The notes under the pieces are model-generated. The model was not told the origin of the DNA, ran no database searches, and worked only from the letters and a program-made list of their open reading frames with translations. A program made the translations under genes and the position numbers. From Podocnemis expansa (taxonomy: Eukaryota > Chordata > Testudines > Podocnemididae), in assembly GCA_007922195.1 (NCBI GenBank), contig ML681981.1, positions 7,820,958-7,884,957 of the forward strand: a DNA stretch of 64,000 bases. Direction: 5' to 3'. This document shows positions 49,101 to 62,300 of this stretch, in pieces (the stretch's first letter is position 1; every line of letters begins with the position of its first letter).

Positions 49101-49350
49101 ACTTGAAACCAGGCAAAATTTCTTCAGTTTCCAACCACACTGTAAACATTTTAGGAACTGAAGTCCAGTGATTCTCACATCTGATATTTGGTTCAGGCCC
49201 ACTTCTGCTTGTAACAGTGTTTGCACAGATCCATTTAACAATTTTCAGCATTATTTCTTGAGTGTGAACATGAGATTGTGGCAGGATCATTCTTACCACA
49301 TCTCTTTGGAATGTAAACTCTCAGGACTGGAATAAAAGATCTGAAAAAAA
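46150..49350. other. Intergenic or 3' flanking DNA without recognised features
   Basis: AT-rich sequence. I see no host exon, RNA gene or classified repeat. Frames such as 48543-48773 and 48679-48918 have no known motif. Confidence 0.35.
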
Positions 49351-49356
49351 ATATTA

Positions 49357-49593
49357 AGGAGTCTGGTGGCACTTTTAAATATTAACAAAATTTATTTATC
49401 ACATAAGTTTTTCTGGGAGAAAATCCTACTTTGTCAGATGCTTGAAGATTTCCTCAAATTCAGGCATTTGAAGAAGTGGCATTTTCTCTCACACAAGTGC
49501 ATGCTATAAATAAATTTATTAGTCTTTAAAAGTGCCAAAGGACTCCTTGTTTGTTTTGCTGAACTAGCCTTACATGGCTACCTCTCTGGAACT
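49357..49593. mobile_element. Penelope-like element palindrome
   Basis: The left arm (49357-49448) is aaggagtctggtggcac..tgggagaaaatcctactttgtcagatgc. The right arm (49467-49593) is inverted and ends gccaaaggactccttgtttg and gaactagccttacatggctacctctctgga. Both ends are 3' termini facing outward. Confidence 0.72.
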
Positions 49594-49624
49594 TGAAAAA
49601 CTACTGTTTCTGTATCTTGGCAAG

Positions 49625-51401
49625 TTCCAAAAGGGGTCTGTGTGTCAATCTAGTTGAACAAAACAAACAAGGAGTCCTGTGGTACTTTTAAAGACTAACA
49701 AATTTACTTTTTGTATGAGCTTTCATAAGCGAAATTCCACTTCATCAGATGCCAGAATGGAGAAAACTTACATTGGAAAAAAAATCACAGTATGGGAGGG
49801 GAAGATAAATCCTGTAATTACATTTCACTGCATCAGGTCAGATTACTTCAGCAAATCAAACAAATTGTATAGGTTCAAAAACATTATATCAGAAAGTGTT
49901 GAGGCTGAGAGAGCTGAAGATCACTTGAGTAATACAAACAAGGAGTCCTGTGGCACTTAAAGACCAACTAATTTATTTATTGCATTGTTAGTAATGAAAA
50001 ACAAAGGAGGAGACCTGTGGCACTTTTGAAGTCTAATGTTTGTAGTGGGAAAACCAGTTCAAGTCCTTATTCAGACCTGAGTTGATGGTGTCAAATTTGC
50101 ATATGAATTCTAACTCTGAAGTCTCTTTTTGAAGCCTTGCTCTAGAACAGGCAAGGCCAAACTGTGGCTCAGGAGCCACATGCAGTTCTTGAGTGAAAAA
50201 GTGCAACCTGCAGAAGAAAGCCAAAGGAAAGCAGCCCTAGCCTAGGAGTTTTAAATCTCCCACGCTGAGCACGCTCTGAGCATGCTCAGGGGGGAGTCCC
50301 AGCTTGTGTCTAGCCTCTGGAGTGGCCAGGTAAGGAGGCCCTGGAAGGGGTCAGCAGGGGGGAGGTGGCATCAGGGCCTGGGGGTTAGGGAGGGGGTTGG
50401 GACAGCGGGGAGAAGCAGTGGCATGGTTGAGATGGTGGAGAGAAGCTAAGATTTTACCAGATAGATAGGCCTAGTTTTCATGTTAACCTTACATAATTAT
50501 TAGAATCTGACATTAGTAGGGTCAATACTTGCCCTCTTTATACAATAAAATTTAAGTGTGCAATAAATTTTAAACTTAGTAGTTTTGGAGTAGGAAAAAT
50601 ATAGCTATATGCCCCAGTGCTGCTCTCGAAGGTTTAATAATCGACTTGTGTGGCTCTTGAGTTCCATAAGTTTGGCCACCCCAATAGAGTAAATGTGTTT
50701 GAGAATACTTACAGATAAGTCCATTAGTGAATGGCCTGGGAGATTAAAGAGGTTTCCTATTGGTTTTTCGGCGTTCCTGTTTCTGATGTCAGATTTGTGT
50801 CCAATTATCCTTTTGCGTTGAGACAGTCCAGTTTGTCCAATGTATATGGCAGAAGGGCATTGTTGGCATATGATGACATGTATTGCATTGGTGGATGAGC
50901 TGGTGAATGAGCCCCTGATGGAGTAACTGTTCTGATCAGGGCTTATAATGGTGTCATTAGTGCTGATGTGTGAGCAGAGTTGGCAGCAGTGTTTGTTGCA
51001 GGGATATGTGCCTGCCTTACTCTTTCTGCTGTATGATCTGTAGTTGCTGCTGAGTATCTGTTTAAGGTTGGGGGGCTGTCTGTAAGCGAGGAGAGTGCTT
51101 AAGAGAATGTGTCAAATTTACAAGTAATATACCGATTAACTCTTCATTCCATAGTGTCAAAGTCAGCTGTGATGAACAGGACTCTTCCATTGACTTTAGA
51201 GGATATCGGATCAGGCCCTTAGTTCACAAATTAAAATAATAAAGTCATTGCTTTAAACTATATATTTCCACATAAAAATAACGGTAAAAAAAGAGAAACC
51301 CCATGAAAGCTCATGCAGAAAATAAACTAGTCTTTAAAAGTACCACAGGACTTCTTTTTTTGTTTTGCTGGACTAGACTGACATGGCTACTTCTTTGGAA
51401 C
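49625..51401. mobile_element. Penelope-like element complex, - strand copy plus inverted + strand end, split by a hAT element
   Basis: It starts with the - strand terminus ttccaaaagggg..acaaacaaggagtcctgtgg. From about 50132 to 50040, reading -, it encodes ARLQKETSELEFICKFDTIN plus SGLNKDLNWF, the conserved PLE C-terminal helix. After the hAT insertion the - strand copy resumes at about 50690 with decayed GIY-YIG sequence (near 50810-50990). The right end (51295-51401) is a + strand terminus ending ggactagactgacatggctact. A second terminus at 49936-49990 suggests nesting. Confidence 0.72.
50148..50683. mobile_element. Non-autonomous hAT-like transposon inserted in a PLE
   Basis: The left end is caggcaaggccaaactgtggctc; the right end is gttccataagtttggccacccc. 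It is the same family as 4533-4977, sharing the inverted gtgtggctcttgagttccataag segment. The right terminus is decayed and I see no clear target duplication. It interrupts a PLE C-terminal coding region, so it came later. Confidence 0.75.
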
Positions 51402-51974
51402 TATTTCTAGTGAAGCTGATGTTGGTGTAGAGGGGAGGAGAACTGACCATACTGCTCTCTGTTCCAAAATTCCTATTGACTTGAGTGAAACCAGGATTTC
51501 ACCCCTTTACTCACATCCAGTAGCATCTTATTCCCTAAGTAGTTCCATTGACTTCGTTGGGACTGCTTGTAGAGTGAGGCATGATTCAATGCGAGTAAGG
51601 ATATCACTAAGTAGTCCTGAGTTTAGGTGCCTTTTCTAATCTGCAGAAGTCTCTGGTACTTAGGATCTGTAGCTGTGATATCTGTAATATTTGCTTGTGA
51701 CAGATTTGGTGTGTCCTGTCTTCCTTTTGCTAAATTTCTACAGTTGATTCTTACTCCAGTTCATTCTGATCTTAGCAGAAATCTCTTTAAAAAACTTACA
51801 TAGTGGTAGTCAATGCAAATCATTTACATAACTTCCCTCCTCCCCCAATTACTTGCAGCTTCAGGTAATGTCACTTTTAAAAAAAATGAATTACTGAAAT
51901 GTTAATTTCCCCTGGATCATTTTGGGAATGGAGAAACATAATTTGTCAGTTTACTGAGGCCTTTCATTCTGTTT

Positions 51975-52010
51975 ACAGCATTGCTGAACACAGACTAACA
52001 CAGCTACCCC
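51975..52010 (+). mobile_element. Penelope-like element terminal fragment
   Basis: The segment cacagactaacacagctacccctctagaa matches the extreme 3' end of the PLE family. No other part is recognisable beside it. Confidence 0.45.
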
Positions 52011-52670
52011 TCTAGAATTTTTAATTCTGTTTATTGTTCCTGCATATTTTATAACTGGGCATAACTACAATTGACTTTAAAATCATATTTGTTCTTTCAG
52101 TAGACTCATCTGTTTAAAGACTGCCATGTCTTTTTCAGTGCAAGACATATTTAAAATTAATTCCATAGTGGGGCAGATATTTTGAGTTGACAAATATAAA
52201 TAAAAATCTCCCGGAACAAAATATGACATGTGATCATCTTTAGGGGCATTTTCTGTTAGACAAAAAACTTAAATTATACATGCAATAAAATAAGACGTTT
52301 GCTTTGGAGGAAGTTCAAACAATACTTGCCCTCTTTATACAATAAATCTATCTTACAATAAATACTATCTTAATGGGAGTACATAGAACTTCAGAGCTTG
52401 GGTGATTTGTGTATAATTCATTAAGGTGTGTAAGCCTTGCCTATTCATTCATATTCAGATTATAATGAATCAGTCCAATTTACTAAAGTACATAAATGAG
52501 AAAGAAATAAATGATTAAACTGATAGCTACATTTAAACCAGTTTTGTGTGGGAAGTGGTTGGTTGGTTGGTTTGGAACCTAACCATCTGTTTGCTAAGTA
52601 ATCTCTGATCTCTCTTTTTGTTTATTTGTTTTAATTCATTTGTTGAAAAGTACAATTAGTTTGCTCAAAT

Positions 52671-52965
52671 TAACAGTTGAACTTTGAAGTTCATACCTGA
52701 TAATATATATGCAATTTGGGTACACTGTTTCAGGATATGACCCTATAAACCTAATTCTTGTGACTACTTCCATTTAGCTCCACAGGATTTATCCTGGGGT
52801 AAGGGTAATGTTTACACTGCCAGGGCTTTAGGGATCAGTGCAGTGGGATCAACTGAGTGGGCTGTGGAGACCTGCTCAATCAATCCCAGAAATGCTTTCC
52901 AATCAACACTATTAATCCAGGTATTTTAAAATACATTCTGAGTTAATTCTCAAATATTGGTTTAA
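52671..52965 (+). repeat. Dispersed repeat, copy 1 of a local pair
   Basis: This roughly 295-base segment (agttgaactttgaagttcatac ... atccaggtattttaaaatac) aligns with 54013-54305 along its whole length, in the same orientation, about 1340 bases apart. Similarity stops at both edges. Confidence 0.8.
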
Positions 52966-54012
52966 CTCATGAACTGATCCTAATATATTTACATTTCAAA
53001 ACTGTAAGATCAAAACTAATCTATTCACAGCCTTCCTTTGTGAACACCTGACTGCAAATGGCATCCCAACTGCCCTATTAAATCCCCTGTTGTAGGCTCT
53101 GTCAGTCAAAAACCCAGAAAATCTAGCAAGTGATTTACCACATGATTTTATGCAATGAAAGCTGGAATAAACTAATGAAAGCTAGATGAAAACTGAAATA
53201 AACCAAGGTAATTCAGACATTCTTGTCTCAAGAAAGAGAGAATACATTTTCCCCATTTAGCAACTACCATAAAAAGGCTGGCTACCTTAAAGAGAACTGC
53301 ATATATGTAAGATTAAGCACCTGTCTAGAGGAGGAAGAGAATTCCATGTTACGGCTGAAAATGTAGTTTGACACTTAGCCAAATGGTAAGAATAAGGGCT
53401 GTGTTTTCCCCTAGAAGAAGCCTGAATTATGGGCAGAGCATTAGTCTGAATTTTCTGCACTTGCTCTACATTTCTGGCTTGAATAAGCTCTTTGCTGGTT
53501 TACAATGCAAGCAGTCTTTCTTTAAATGCCATATTTTGAGGCAGCTAATGTTCCTATATCAGTGATCTGAAGACATATTTTTAAAAAAAAGTAATACATG
53601 TTAGCAGCAAGGATCTTGCTTTCATTGTTTCACTGTACTTGCAGATGAATTTAAATTGTGTACTTGTATTGAGTTCTCATTCAGGGTCAACATAATATAC
53701 AGGAATCCAAATTATTTTTATACAGTTGAGCCAGAATCCCATTGCAATATGTGCCTTTTTCAAAGCAGTGCAGGAGATTTAGCTACACCTCTTCTATTAA
53801 AATGTAATGGAAGTGGTGACATCTGCTGCACTACTTAGAAATTTCAACTTGTATGTCCACTATGAAAATACCCAGAGAATGATCAGAGAGGACTCAGAGT
53901 AAGTTTTTAAAAGCAGATATTAAAATAGCATACAGCTTCTTTATTTACACTTGCAAAGGTACACTTAGACATTAAATTACTACTTCTTGTCTCCAAAGGG
54001 TTCATATTAACA

Positions 54013-54305
54013 TATGTAGTTGAGCTCTGAAGTTCATACTTTCTAATATAAATGTGATTTGGGTATGTTATTTCAGGGTTTGACCCTATAAAGCTAACTC
54101 ATCTGACAGCTCCCATTTAGCTCCACAGGACTAATCCTACAACTAAGGGTAATGTCTATACTGCTGGGACTTCAGGGATCATTGCAGCACGATCAATTGA
54201 GTGGGCTGTAAAGACCCACACAATCAATCCCAGAAGTGCTCTCCCATCGACACCATTAATCCAAGCATTTCAAAATACACTGAGTTATTTCCCAATTTAG
54301 AGAGT
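54013..54305 (+). repeat. Dispersed repeat, copy 2 of a local pair
   Basis: Counterpart of 52671-52965. Shared landmarks are gaccctataaa, tttagctccacagga, the region gagtgggctgt, and caatcaatcccagaa. The copies are diverged by many substitutions but remain in register. Confidence 0.8.
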
Positions 54306-54309
54306 TTAT

Positions 54310-55770
54310 TTTAAAAGTTGGGCCTTTCATGAATATTTCGGAAATCATACTTTATATGCTGGTTCAGTGCTACATATATAAACAGGCTTGACGTCAAGGA
54401 TTCCCTATCCAGAGTTTTCCCAGCATTTCCATAATTATGGTTCCATGACCTGTGAATTTTCAGCATGTTAAAATGTAGCATTCATTTTGTGTTATCTGAC
54501 AAAACATGGTGCAGTCAGATTCCAATGTCTTTGGATTGGGGTAGCATAGATATCTATGTATGCTCATAATAGGATCTATCTATATGCACATTGCACATAC
54601 ATTAAAAGCAGATGTTTCTTTAGAGTAGAGAGGTTCAGAATTGATTTTAGAGACTCATAACCCCCCCCAACCTCAATAATTATAAGAGAGAAAAAAACTG
54701 AATTGCTTTTTCTTTTCTGAAGAAACAGACTAAAACAATGTAGTCTGCATATACAATAAACAATGAAGTAACATTATACAGTCCTTTCTATATACAATAC
54801 CATTATCTTTCCCAAATAGTATTACAAAGCCAATAGCTTTTGTTTCCTTTCAGAATTTTTCATCTAAAACTGACTTCATTTTAATGAAGTCTCCATTATA
54901 AGGACTCAGCACATCAGAATCATGAGTATACATACAAATGTCTAAAAAATGTTTTGTTGGTTGTGAATTTTGTTGTAAAAATATTGCATCATATGCTTTA
55001 ATCTATTATTTCTCACTCGCTATAAAGAGTATTTCAATTGATACATCACCAGAGAATTTTCAAACAGCCTATCTTTATATTGGGCTAGTGGGATCTCAAT
55101 TCGGGACAACACTTAAGCATGTCCTTAACTTTAGCCACCTGCTTACATCCTATTGACTTAAATGAGACTTAACCATGTGTTTAAGATCATGCATGCTTTT
55201 AGTGCCGTGCTGGATAGGAATTGTTTCCTAAACTGGGATCTAGTTTTGGGGTGCTGATATAGCCACAATGCTGAATTTAAGAATGAGGAATATAATAGGA
55301 ATCAATAATTAATTTGTAAAGCCCCTGCTGTGGGGTAGTGGTATCTGGAATACTGTGAAATATCCAAACAAATAATATTTTAGTCCAATGCCTGGGAAGG
55401 TGGGGGGAACTGTCTCAAAGTTGAGCAAGATATGGAAGGCTGAAGATAAGCAGCTGATGAGAAAAAGGAGAGAAAAACATAAGTGAGGCTGAATAGAAAG
55501 ATCTTACCACTGAATATTTTCCTAAAAGTGATGAGTTATTCTCATTCTGCCCTGACAGTCATCAAAGACCACCTCTCATGTATTTGTAAGGCCGGTGGCC
55601 ATGGATTCCCCTGTTTGAGTGACTGGGATCCTTGACCAGTTTGTGATTGTGAGGGAGCCTTATGCCATCTAGCAAGTCACAAGCCTAGTAGGCATCAGCT
55701 GGTGCCTGAAACTGAGCAGTCTGTTTCTTAGAACTACAAATGTAGCCTCTAGTCATGGAGGCAGGGCTGT
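54310..55770. other. Non-coding DNA without recognised features
   Basis: AT-rich sequence between the dispersed repeat and the palindromic repeat before gap 2. No exon, RNA gene or repeat family was recognised. Confidence 0.35.
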
Positions 55771-55774
55771 CTCT

Positions 55775-56084
55775 AGGGCTATGTTCACACACAGAGAGCT
55801 TGTTTCGAAACAAGACATTTCAAAACAAGCTGTTTTGAAATAAAGGGTTATTTCGAAACACCTTATTTCAAAAGACAAAAAAAGTGCCTTCGAAATAAGG
55901 GAGCAAAATTGCATGTCCACAGTGTGGACATGCTATTTTGCTTGGGGAGGGGACTGCAGGCACCCGCAGGGTGAAGCGCAGCCACGTGCCTCACCCCGCG
56001 GGTATCTGCAGAGGGGGACTGCAGGCATCGGCGGAGAGCAGGGCAGCCGGGCGCTGCACCCCCCCGCCCGGGCTGCCCCCAAAG
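55775..56084. repeat. TTTCGAAA-rich palindromic repeat, left of assembly gap 2
   Basis: It starts gggctatgttcacacac and contains cttgtttcgaaacaag and ttatttcgaaa palindromes. It has a hairpin with 20-base arms (55902-55921 and 55923-55942, one mismatch), then a GC-rich part (ggggactgcaggcacccgc) running into the gap. It has the same architecture as 10580-10798. Long frames across the gap are artefacts. Confidence 0.75.
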
Positions 56085-56484
56085 NNNNNNNNNNNNNNNN
56101 NNNNNNNNNNNNNNNNNNNNNNNNNNNNNNNNNNNNNNNNNNNNNNNNNNNNNNNNNNNNNNNNNNNNNNNNNNNNNNNNNNNNNNNNNNNNNNNNNNNN
56201 NNNNNNNNNNNNNNNNNNNNNNNNNNNNNNNNNNNNNNNNNNNNNNNNNNNNNNNNNNNNNNNNNNNNNNNNNNNNNNNNNNNNNNNNNNNNNNNNNNNN
56301 NNNNNNNNNNNNNNNNNNNNNNNNNNNNNNNNNNNNNNNNNNNNNNNNNNNNNNNNNNNNNNNNNNNNNNNNNNNNNNNNNNNNNNNNNNNNNNNNNNNN
56401 NNNNNNNNNNNNNNNNNNNNNNNNNNNNNNNNNNNNNNNNNNNNNNNNNNNNNNNNNNNNNNNNNNNNNNNNNNNNNNNNNNNN
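56085..56484. other. Assembly gap, 400 N
   Basis: Exactly 400 undetermined bases, as in the first gap, with GC-rich sequence on both sides. Confidence 0.98.
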
Positions 56485-56959
56485 CACCCTGGGCCAAAAA
56501 CCAGGCTCCACACTCCTGCCCCACCTCTGGACTAGCTGGTCCACCCCGAAGGGTGGGGCAGGGTGAACTGATGTGTGCTTGCTCTGCTTCAGGGACACGG
56601 CCAGCTAGCATGCTGTACAGCCTTTGGCACAGCCGTCCAGGGCCTGGTGGGGCACTCGTAGGCCTTGCGCCACAGGGCACACCAAGGTGCAGGGCCCACG
56701 GCATTTACCTGAGCTGCCCTCACTAGAGAAGGCCCTGCGTGAGGGGCCACAGAGAAGCCAAATCAAATGGAGACTGATGGCAAAGAAGGGAAAAGAAACC
56801 CAGGCATAATTAGCAAAGTGATTATTTAGCAAATGCAAAGTTCAGGATCCTTATGAATTACTAAAGTCACTTTTCTTACCAACACTTATCAGAAATAACA
56901 TTCAAAAATAGAACAACACTTGAATGCCTCTACTTTCTTCTTTGATCATATGTTAATAG

Positions 56960-57362
56960 CCATACTTAGGCAAATAGATTACAAATCAAAGCTTCAAAGA
57001 GAAACTGTAGAATTGCAATTCGTATGCAGATATGACACTGTTGCCTTAGGGATTTCAGCTTCTTTTCTTATTACAACAGGTGATTTTAGCTCACCTCCCT
57101 CTAATATGTTTTCCTCCACTGTTGAATCTAAACAACTGTTTTGATTTGCTGTAACAGTCGGACCTGATCTTATGACTTACACTTCCCTGCATTTGTTTTC
57201 CTCCCATTCTGTAAGGTCACTATCTTTGTGCATCTGACAAAGCTGGATTTTCTCCCATGCAAGCTCATCTGATAAATAAATTCATTAGTCTTTAAAAGAA
57301 CCACCAAGGTCCTTGTTTGTTTTGCTGAACTAGACTAACATGGCTGCCTCTTTGGAACTTGT
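56960..57362 (+). mobile_element. Penelope-like element 3' portion
   Basis: It encodes KLQRETVELQFVCRYDTVAL at about 56980-57040, the PLE C-terminal helix. The 3' UTR (similar to 31900-32040) follows, and then the family terminus, gaactagactaacatggctgcctctttggaa. There is no inverted partner on its left. Confidence 0.72.
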
Positions 57363-57369
57363 CAAAATG

Positions 57370-59200
57370 AATCAACATTATGTCATCTTTTTCCAGCAAC
57401 ATTTTTATAGCATGTCTGCATTAGATTTCCTGAAAACACTATTAAAAAGAAGCAGTAGGCTTAATGATGCTGGAAAGTCCTATGTCATTTTGCAGCTGCC
57501 CTTTTACCAGTGGTGTTGCTCATTCCAAAAACCCAAATCAGTTGAAATTTGTCTTCATTTTCACATGGGTCCATTTATGTTATAAAGCTGTAAGATGTCA
57601 GAATGACAACAGTAAAAAAATTAGATAACTTCATTGTCACTCATTAGTAATCTCAGCAAAGTTCACAATGATTGAACATGAAGTCACAGAGACAAAAGTG
57701 TCTTCTCATCTAGGTCAGTATCTTTTCTGTGGATTACAGAGAGGCAAGCAGCTTTCATTACAAAGGTCCATAGCCCCAATTCTTCAATCCAATGTGAACG
57801 GCAGATAGAGCTCTGTTGAATTTGGTGGCACTTCATTAGGATTAAATCTCCTTAAGAATTAGTTTGCTAGCTGTATGTGAGGAAAAACAGATTGACTACA
57901 GTAGGGTTGTGAGCTTGGGTCTGACACTTAGACTCTGGTCCTACAGATACTCATGCATGTGAATGATTTTATGCAATAAGTAGTCCCATTGGCTTCAGTG
58001 TAATTAGTTGGATACAAAAGTATATATATATAAGATTAATTGATAATGTAATAGTATTTTCCTCTTCAAATAAATATAAAAATATTTTTAAGCAACAATT
58101 ATCAGCAATTTACCAAAAAAGATACTATATACTGATAAACAGATTCACTGATATTTGTTCACATAACAGTATCCTTTAAAAGTGTTATTTAAATATCAAA
58201 GTTAAAAGAACAAAAACACATAACAAACACCAATTCAATTGAGATTTAAGTCCATTTTGATGATACATTTCTTTACATTTGAAAAGAATAATGTTAAATC
58301 ATTATGTGGGCAGCATAAATTCTATTGTGTCCTTAACTACTGATTGTCTTGCTCATATATGAATGGGGTTTAGGAATGATATTGTTATCATATGGTGTCC
58401 TTAACTAATTTTTTTAAACTGTTTTTTGTTTTGGAATTGTCTGGGGATTTCAAGTTCAAATCTTCAATCGGCAAGCATTGACTTCATTATAAAAATTGCT
58501 GAAACTTATAAGACAATGATTTTCTGTACATATAGGATTGGGTTGGTTTGATGTATTTTTTCTATCCAGAACCTTTGATTTGTTTCTTCCTTTAGCTCAA
58601 ATGCTGTTCTCATTTATAGACATCCAAACTCTCCACTCTTCTTCTATCCCACTTCTTAGACCAGCTAGAAATCTCACTGAAGACAATGGGAGTGTTGTCA
58701 CTACATAATATCCAGAATCAGTATCTTGTTTTGCTATAAGATAAAATGCATTCAAAAAGGCTCATCACTGGACTAATTTTGATCCCACTGAAGTTATGGA
58801 AGTTTTAGCATTGTTTTTAATGAAAGCAGTGTACTGTACAAACAAATCATAACTGGTCCCTGCCATGACAAGCATATTCTTATGTTAGTTTTAATGTGCA
58901 AGATTTAGAACAAGGTTGTGCCCCAGTCCTATGTATCAGAGCAAGTGACTAAGGCCATGAACCTTATCCACTGTGTGGCCATTTGGGTTTTCTCCATCTA
59001 TGGTTGGAGTCTGAGTCAGAGCAGGAGTGCTGTGTTTAATACTTATTTCCCTCTGCCCTTGAGTGAGTGGATCCATGACTTTACTCAGCCATGTGCCATC
59101 CAGCAGAGTTGGCAGTCAAAGATAGGAGGGAACCACAGAAGTGGGTATAATGATTTACTAGGTTCCTTCACATTCTTTCCCCAGACCAACAGGGAAAAAG
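57370..59200. other. Non-coding DNA without recognised features
   Basis: AT-rich sequence with a short TA run near 58021. The frame at 58918-59223 has no recognisable domain and runs into a SINE. Confidence 0.35.
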
Positions 59201-59205
59201 AGGAT

Positions 59206-59335
59206 GATCAAATCAAATCATAGGGCTGGAAGGGACCTCGTGAGATCATTGAATCCAACCCCCTGGGAATTGAACCCAGGACCTTCTGCATGTTAAGCAG
59301 AGGTGTTAGCCACTACACTATTTGCAGGGCTCCTG
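59206..59335 (-). mobile_element. tRNA-Val-like SINE with CR1 tail
   Basis: On the - strand it begins with a tRNA-like body (about 59331-59262): A-box tagtgtagtggctaacacc, anticodon stem-loop ctctgc-ttaacat-gcagaag with anticodon AAC, and B-box ggttcaattccc. This closely follows eukaryotic tRNA-Val(AAC). It passes directly into a CR1-type tail (ggattcaatgatctcacgag, gtcccttccagccctatgatt) ending in ttgat repeats. The body is mutated and joined to the tail, so it is a SINE rather than a working tRNA gene. Confidence 0.75.
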
Positions 59336-59339
59336 ATGT

Positions 59340-62300
59340 CCCCTTTACACATCATCCTGTGCATGGGGTTGAGCTCTAAAGGTCAGTCTATCCCTTAATG
59401 GAAATGACCAAAAGTTAATGCAAAAACCTCTCTAGATGGAATCATGAAGGGATGGGACTACAACAGAGTCCACATGGTTTTCTGTTGTAAATAACATCCT
59501 CTGAAAATGGCTTGCTTTAGAGCAGCCCACTCCCAACTGAAACTAGTTGTACTGCCCGTGACTTGTATATTTATCTATGATGCCATTAACTATATTTCAA
59601 ACTTAGAATACAGGTAAACCTCTCAACTGCAGAGCTAGACAATACATCATTTTGTGTAAGAATCAGAGGTCCATTTTTTCCCTGAGTACAGGTGCCTTCT
59701 TGTAGATTATCTGTATTATGGGGGGGGCACTCTCTCAGTTCCTCTCCCTGGATTTTCTATTAATATGCCAGAGGTGTAAAAAGTGCTCTAGCCACTGCTA
59801 TTTACAGTAGTGTGAAAACTTTATTTTCTCTAGAAAAAAACTTATACCAAATTCCCAATGTAGCTAGGCCCACTTTCATCAGCTAGGGATCTAGCATCTT
59901 TTTTCACCATGAAAAATAAGTAGTGTTCATATTAAAATTTTCCATCAAAAAGAAAAAGTTAATCAAATTCTGCTTTTGTGAATGCATGCACAAACTACCA
60001 AGTTGCAACTAACTTTGTGAGGTCACACACAAACGTCAAGAGGCAGAATGTAGCTCTGAGTTCTTAAATCTGAAATGTATTTGCTTTTCTTGCCACTGTG
60101 CATCTTAGCATGGGAGTTTCTTAATTTTCTGAAGCTTTGTTTTGTTCAGTGGGGCACCAGTCCAGCAAAGCATTTAATTATGGGCTTAATTGTCACTGTG
60201 TGAGTAGTTTTCAAGTGCTCAAAAGGCTCAAATAGTAACAGCAAAGCCTCAAAAAGAGACTAAGGGAAATTTGTCCTGTAGATGGGCTGCAGTCATGGCT
60301 CCTGTAAGCTTGGAAGTACACATAACAGATTTTCAGCTACTGTAAATGGACATATGTATCTCCATTTAAGCAAATGGAGTTATGCTACTTTACACTGGCC
60401 AAGGAGTTGGCCTGCCATCTCCATGTGTTTAAAATTTGCAGGGCTTATTTTGGGTTAGCAACCAATGTTGGTCTTTCTTTAAACAAAAATCAATTCCAAA
60501 ACTACTTCCATAGTCCTCTCTCCATATAATTCCTCATCATCTTATGTTGTCAATAATTCCTCACCCATATAAAATTTGTAATAGTCTATCTGTATGTGTT
60601 AAAAATGTGGGGTTTACATACTATAAGTTGACTCCATTCATTTTTTGGTTCTCAGTGACACTATATAGCTTGCTAGTGATAGGGCAACCAGAGGGTGATA
60701 AACAGGCAGCATCGTCTGGTTTTCCTTTTTAGCAGAGAAATGTTATGCAGCGTCTTCATTCCTAACAGACTGACAATTGGAGAAACTGGATGTGAGATTC
60801 TTTCCATTGAAGTCAACAGCAAAAGTCCTATTTACTTCAAAGGGAGTAGAGTCTAACCTATGGTGCTTGCATTATTTCTATAGTATTCTTTTGAAGCCAT
60901 AGTGTTATGTTGCATATAGTAAATAATCCTCTCCCCATTGATTGATTCCTTCTTTTGTATCTACCAATAAGGCAGCTACTAGTTTCACCTCCCTTTTTGT
61001 ATATTCCATTGATAATAAATAATTTTCATATTTTATCTGCTGCCTTTCTCTCAGGAAGGATGAACCCTGCTTGGGCTGAGTCTTGTATTGATAGAATTAC
61101 CTAAATCACAAGCAAACATTGTGCTGCATAGATTACAGCCTGTAATTAACAGTGAAATTGGTCAATGGCTGCTATCCAGCTGAGGGTCTTTACTCAGGCT
61201 TTCAGTATTAGCATTTTTATTGCAAAGACATTTCATGAAGAAAGCCCCCCCCACACACACACACATTGGGTGATATCAAATGTGAGGCTAAGCAGGAGCC
61301 ATAGGAACAAATGTTCACAATGAAAGGGGTCATGAATTGTGTGTAGACTCTTCTAATTCTACACAATAGCTGTTTTGTCATCTAATGTTAAGTATGAAAC
61401 AGTATTTAAGTGACTCTAGCTCATGAAAGTTTTAAGATTGACAGCTTCTGAAAACTGAAGTCACTTGTGCTCACTGACTGGAAATATGCTTTGGTCCAGT
61501 TCTTGATGGACTAACTCCAGGCATTAAAAGATCATTTAGTCTCTGTCCTCATTCCATCCTTGGTCGCTTTGCTGAGACTGCTGTCCAGTTTGCCAGTTAA
61601 TGCCAGGTATGGTACTAGGCTCATTATGGGGTGTCTAACCTTTTAACTAGTTTCTTCCCTCATTAACTCAGCAGATAGAGGAATATTTGGTATGGCAGTA
61701 TATCAGTGTTACCCAACTAAATTAAATCCACAGATGGATTTCACTTGGCAATCTCTTAGGTCTTTCTTCAAAATGTTTTTCTTACTTTGTGTGACTCCTT
61801 AATGTGAATTCATTTTAGTTATAATTAAATCAAAATTTTCTAGATCTAACTTTATTCTCTATGTGCTGTATTTTTCATACTTGCACTTCAGCTTCACAGC
61901 CTTCTAGAACCCGTCTTCAGGGAAATTTCTTGCTAATTCAATAGGCCCTTCGCTCCCTTCAGATTGGTTTTCCGTATAGCTGAGTTTCTCTTGTACCTTT
62001 GCACACTTCTTCCTTATTTCAAGAATAGATCCTGTCTAGTCACTCGGGGGATTGTTTTTTGGTTTGTTTCTAGTCAGCTGATGACAGCAGCTTCTTGATT
62101 ATCTGTTGGGACATCATCCTGACTTCCTTTTGTATTATTTTTCTTCCTCCCCTGAGAAAAGTATGTCCATTTCTGGCAGTTGCTTCATTCCTTTCACTTA
62201 GATCAGAGAGAAGATAACTTTATTTTGCAATTGTAATTCCAGTTAATAACTATCTTGTGATTGTTTGTTTGTTCCCACTGTTTCAAATACTGCATTAACC

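Noticed and set aside
55863..56726. Several 200-260-codon frames, and similar ones at 10740-11282
   Set aside because: Most of each frame is the 400-N gap translated as unknown residues; the rest is repeat DNA.
59262..59331. Functional tRNA-Val gene on the - strand
   Set aside because: The body is mutated and joins a CR1 tail directly, so it reads as a SINE head rather than a tRNA gene.
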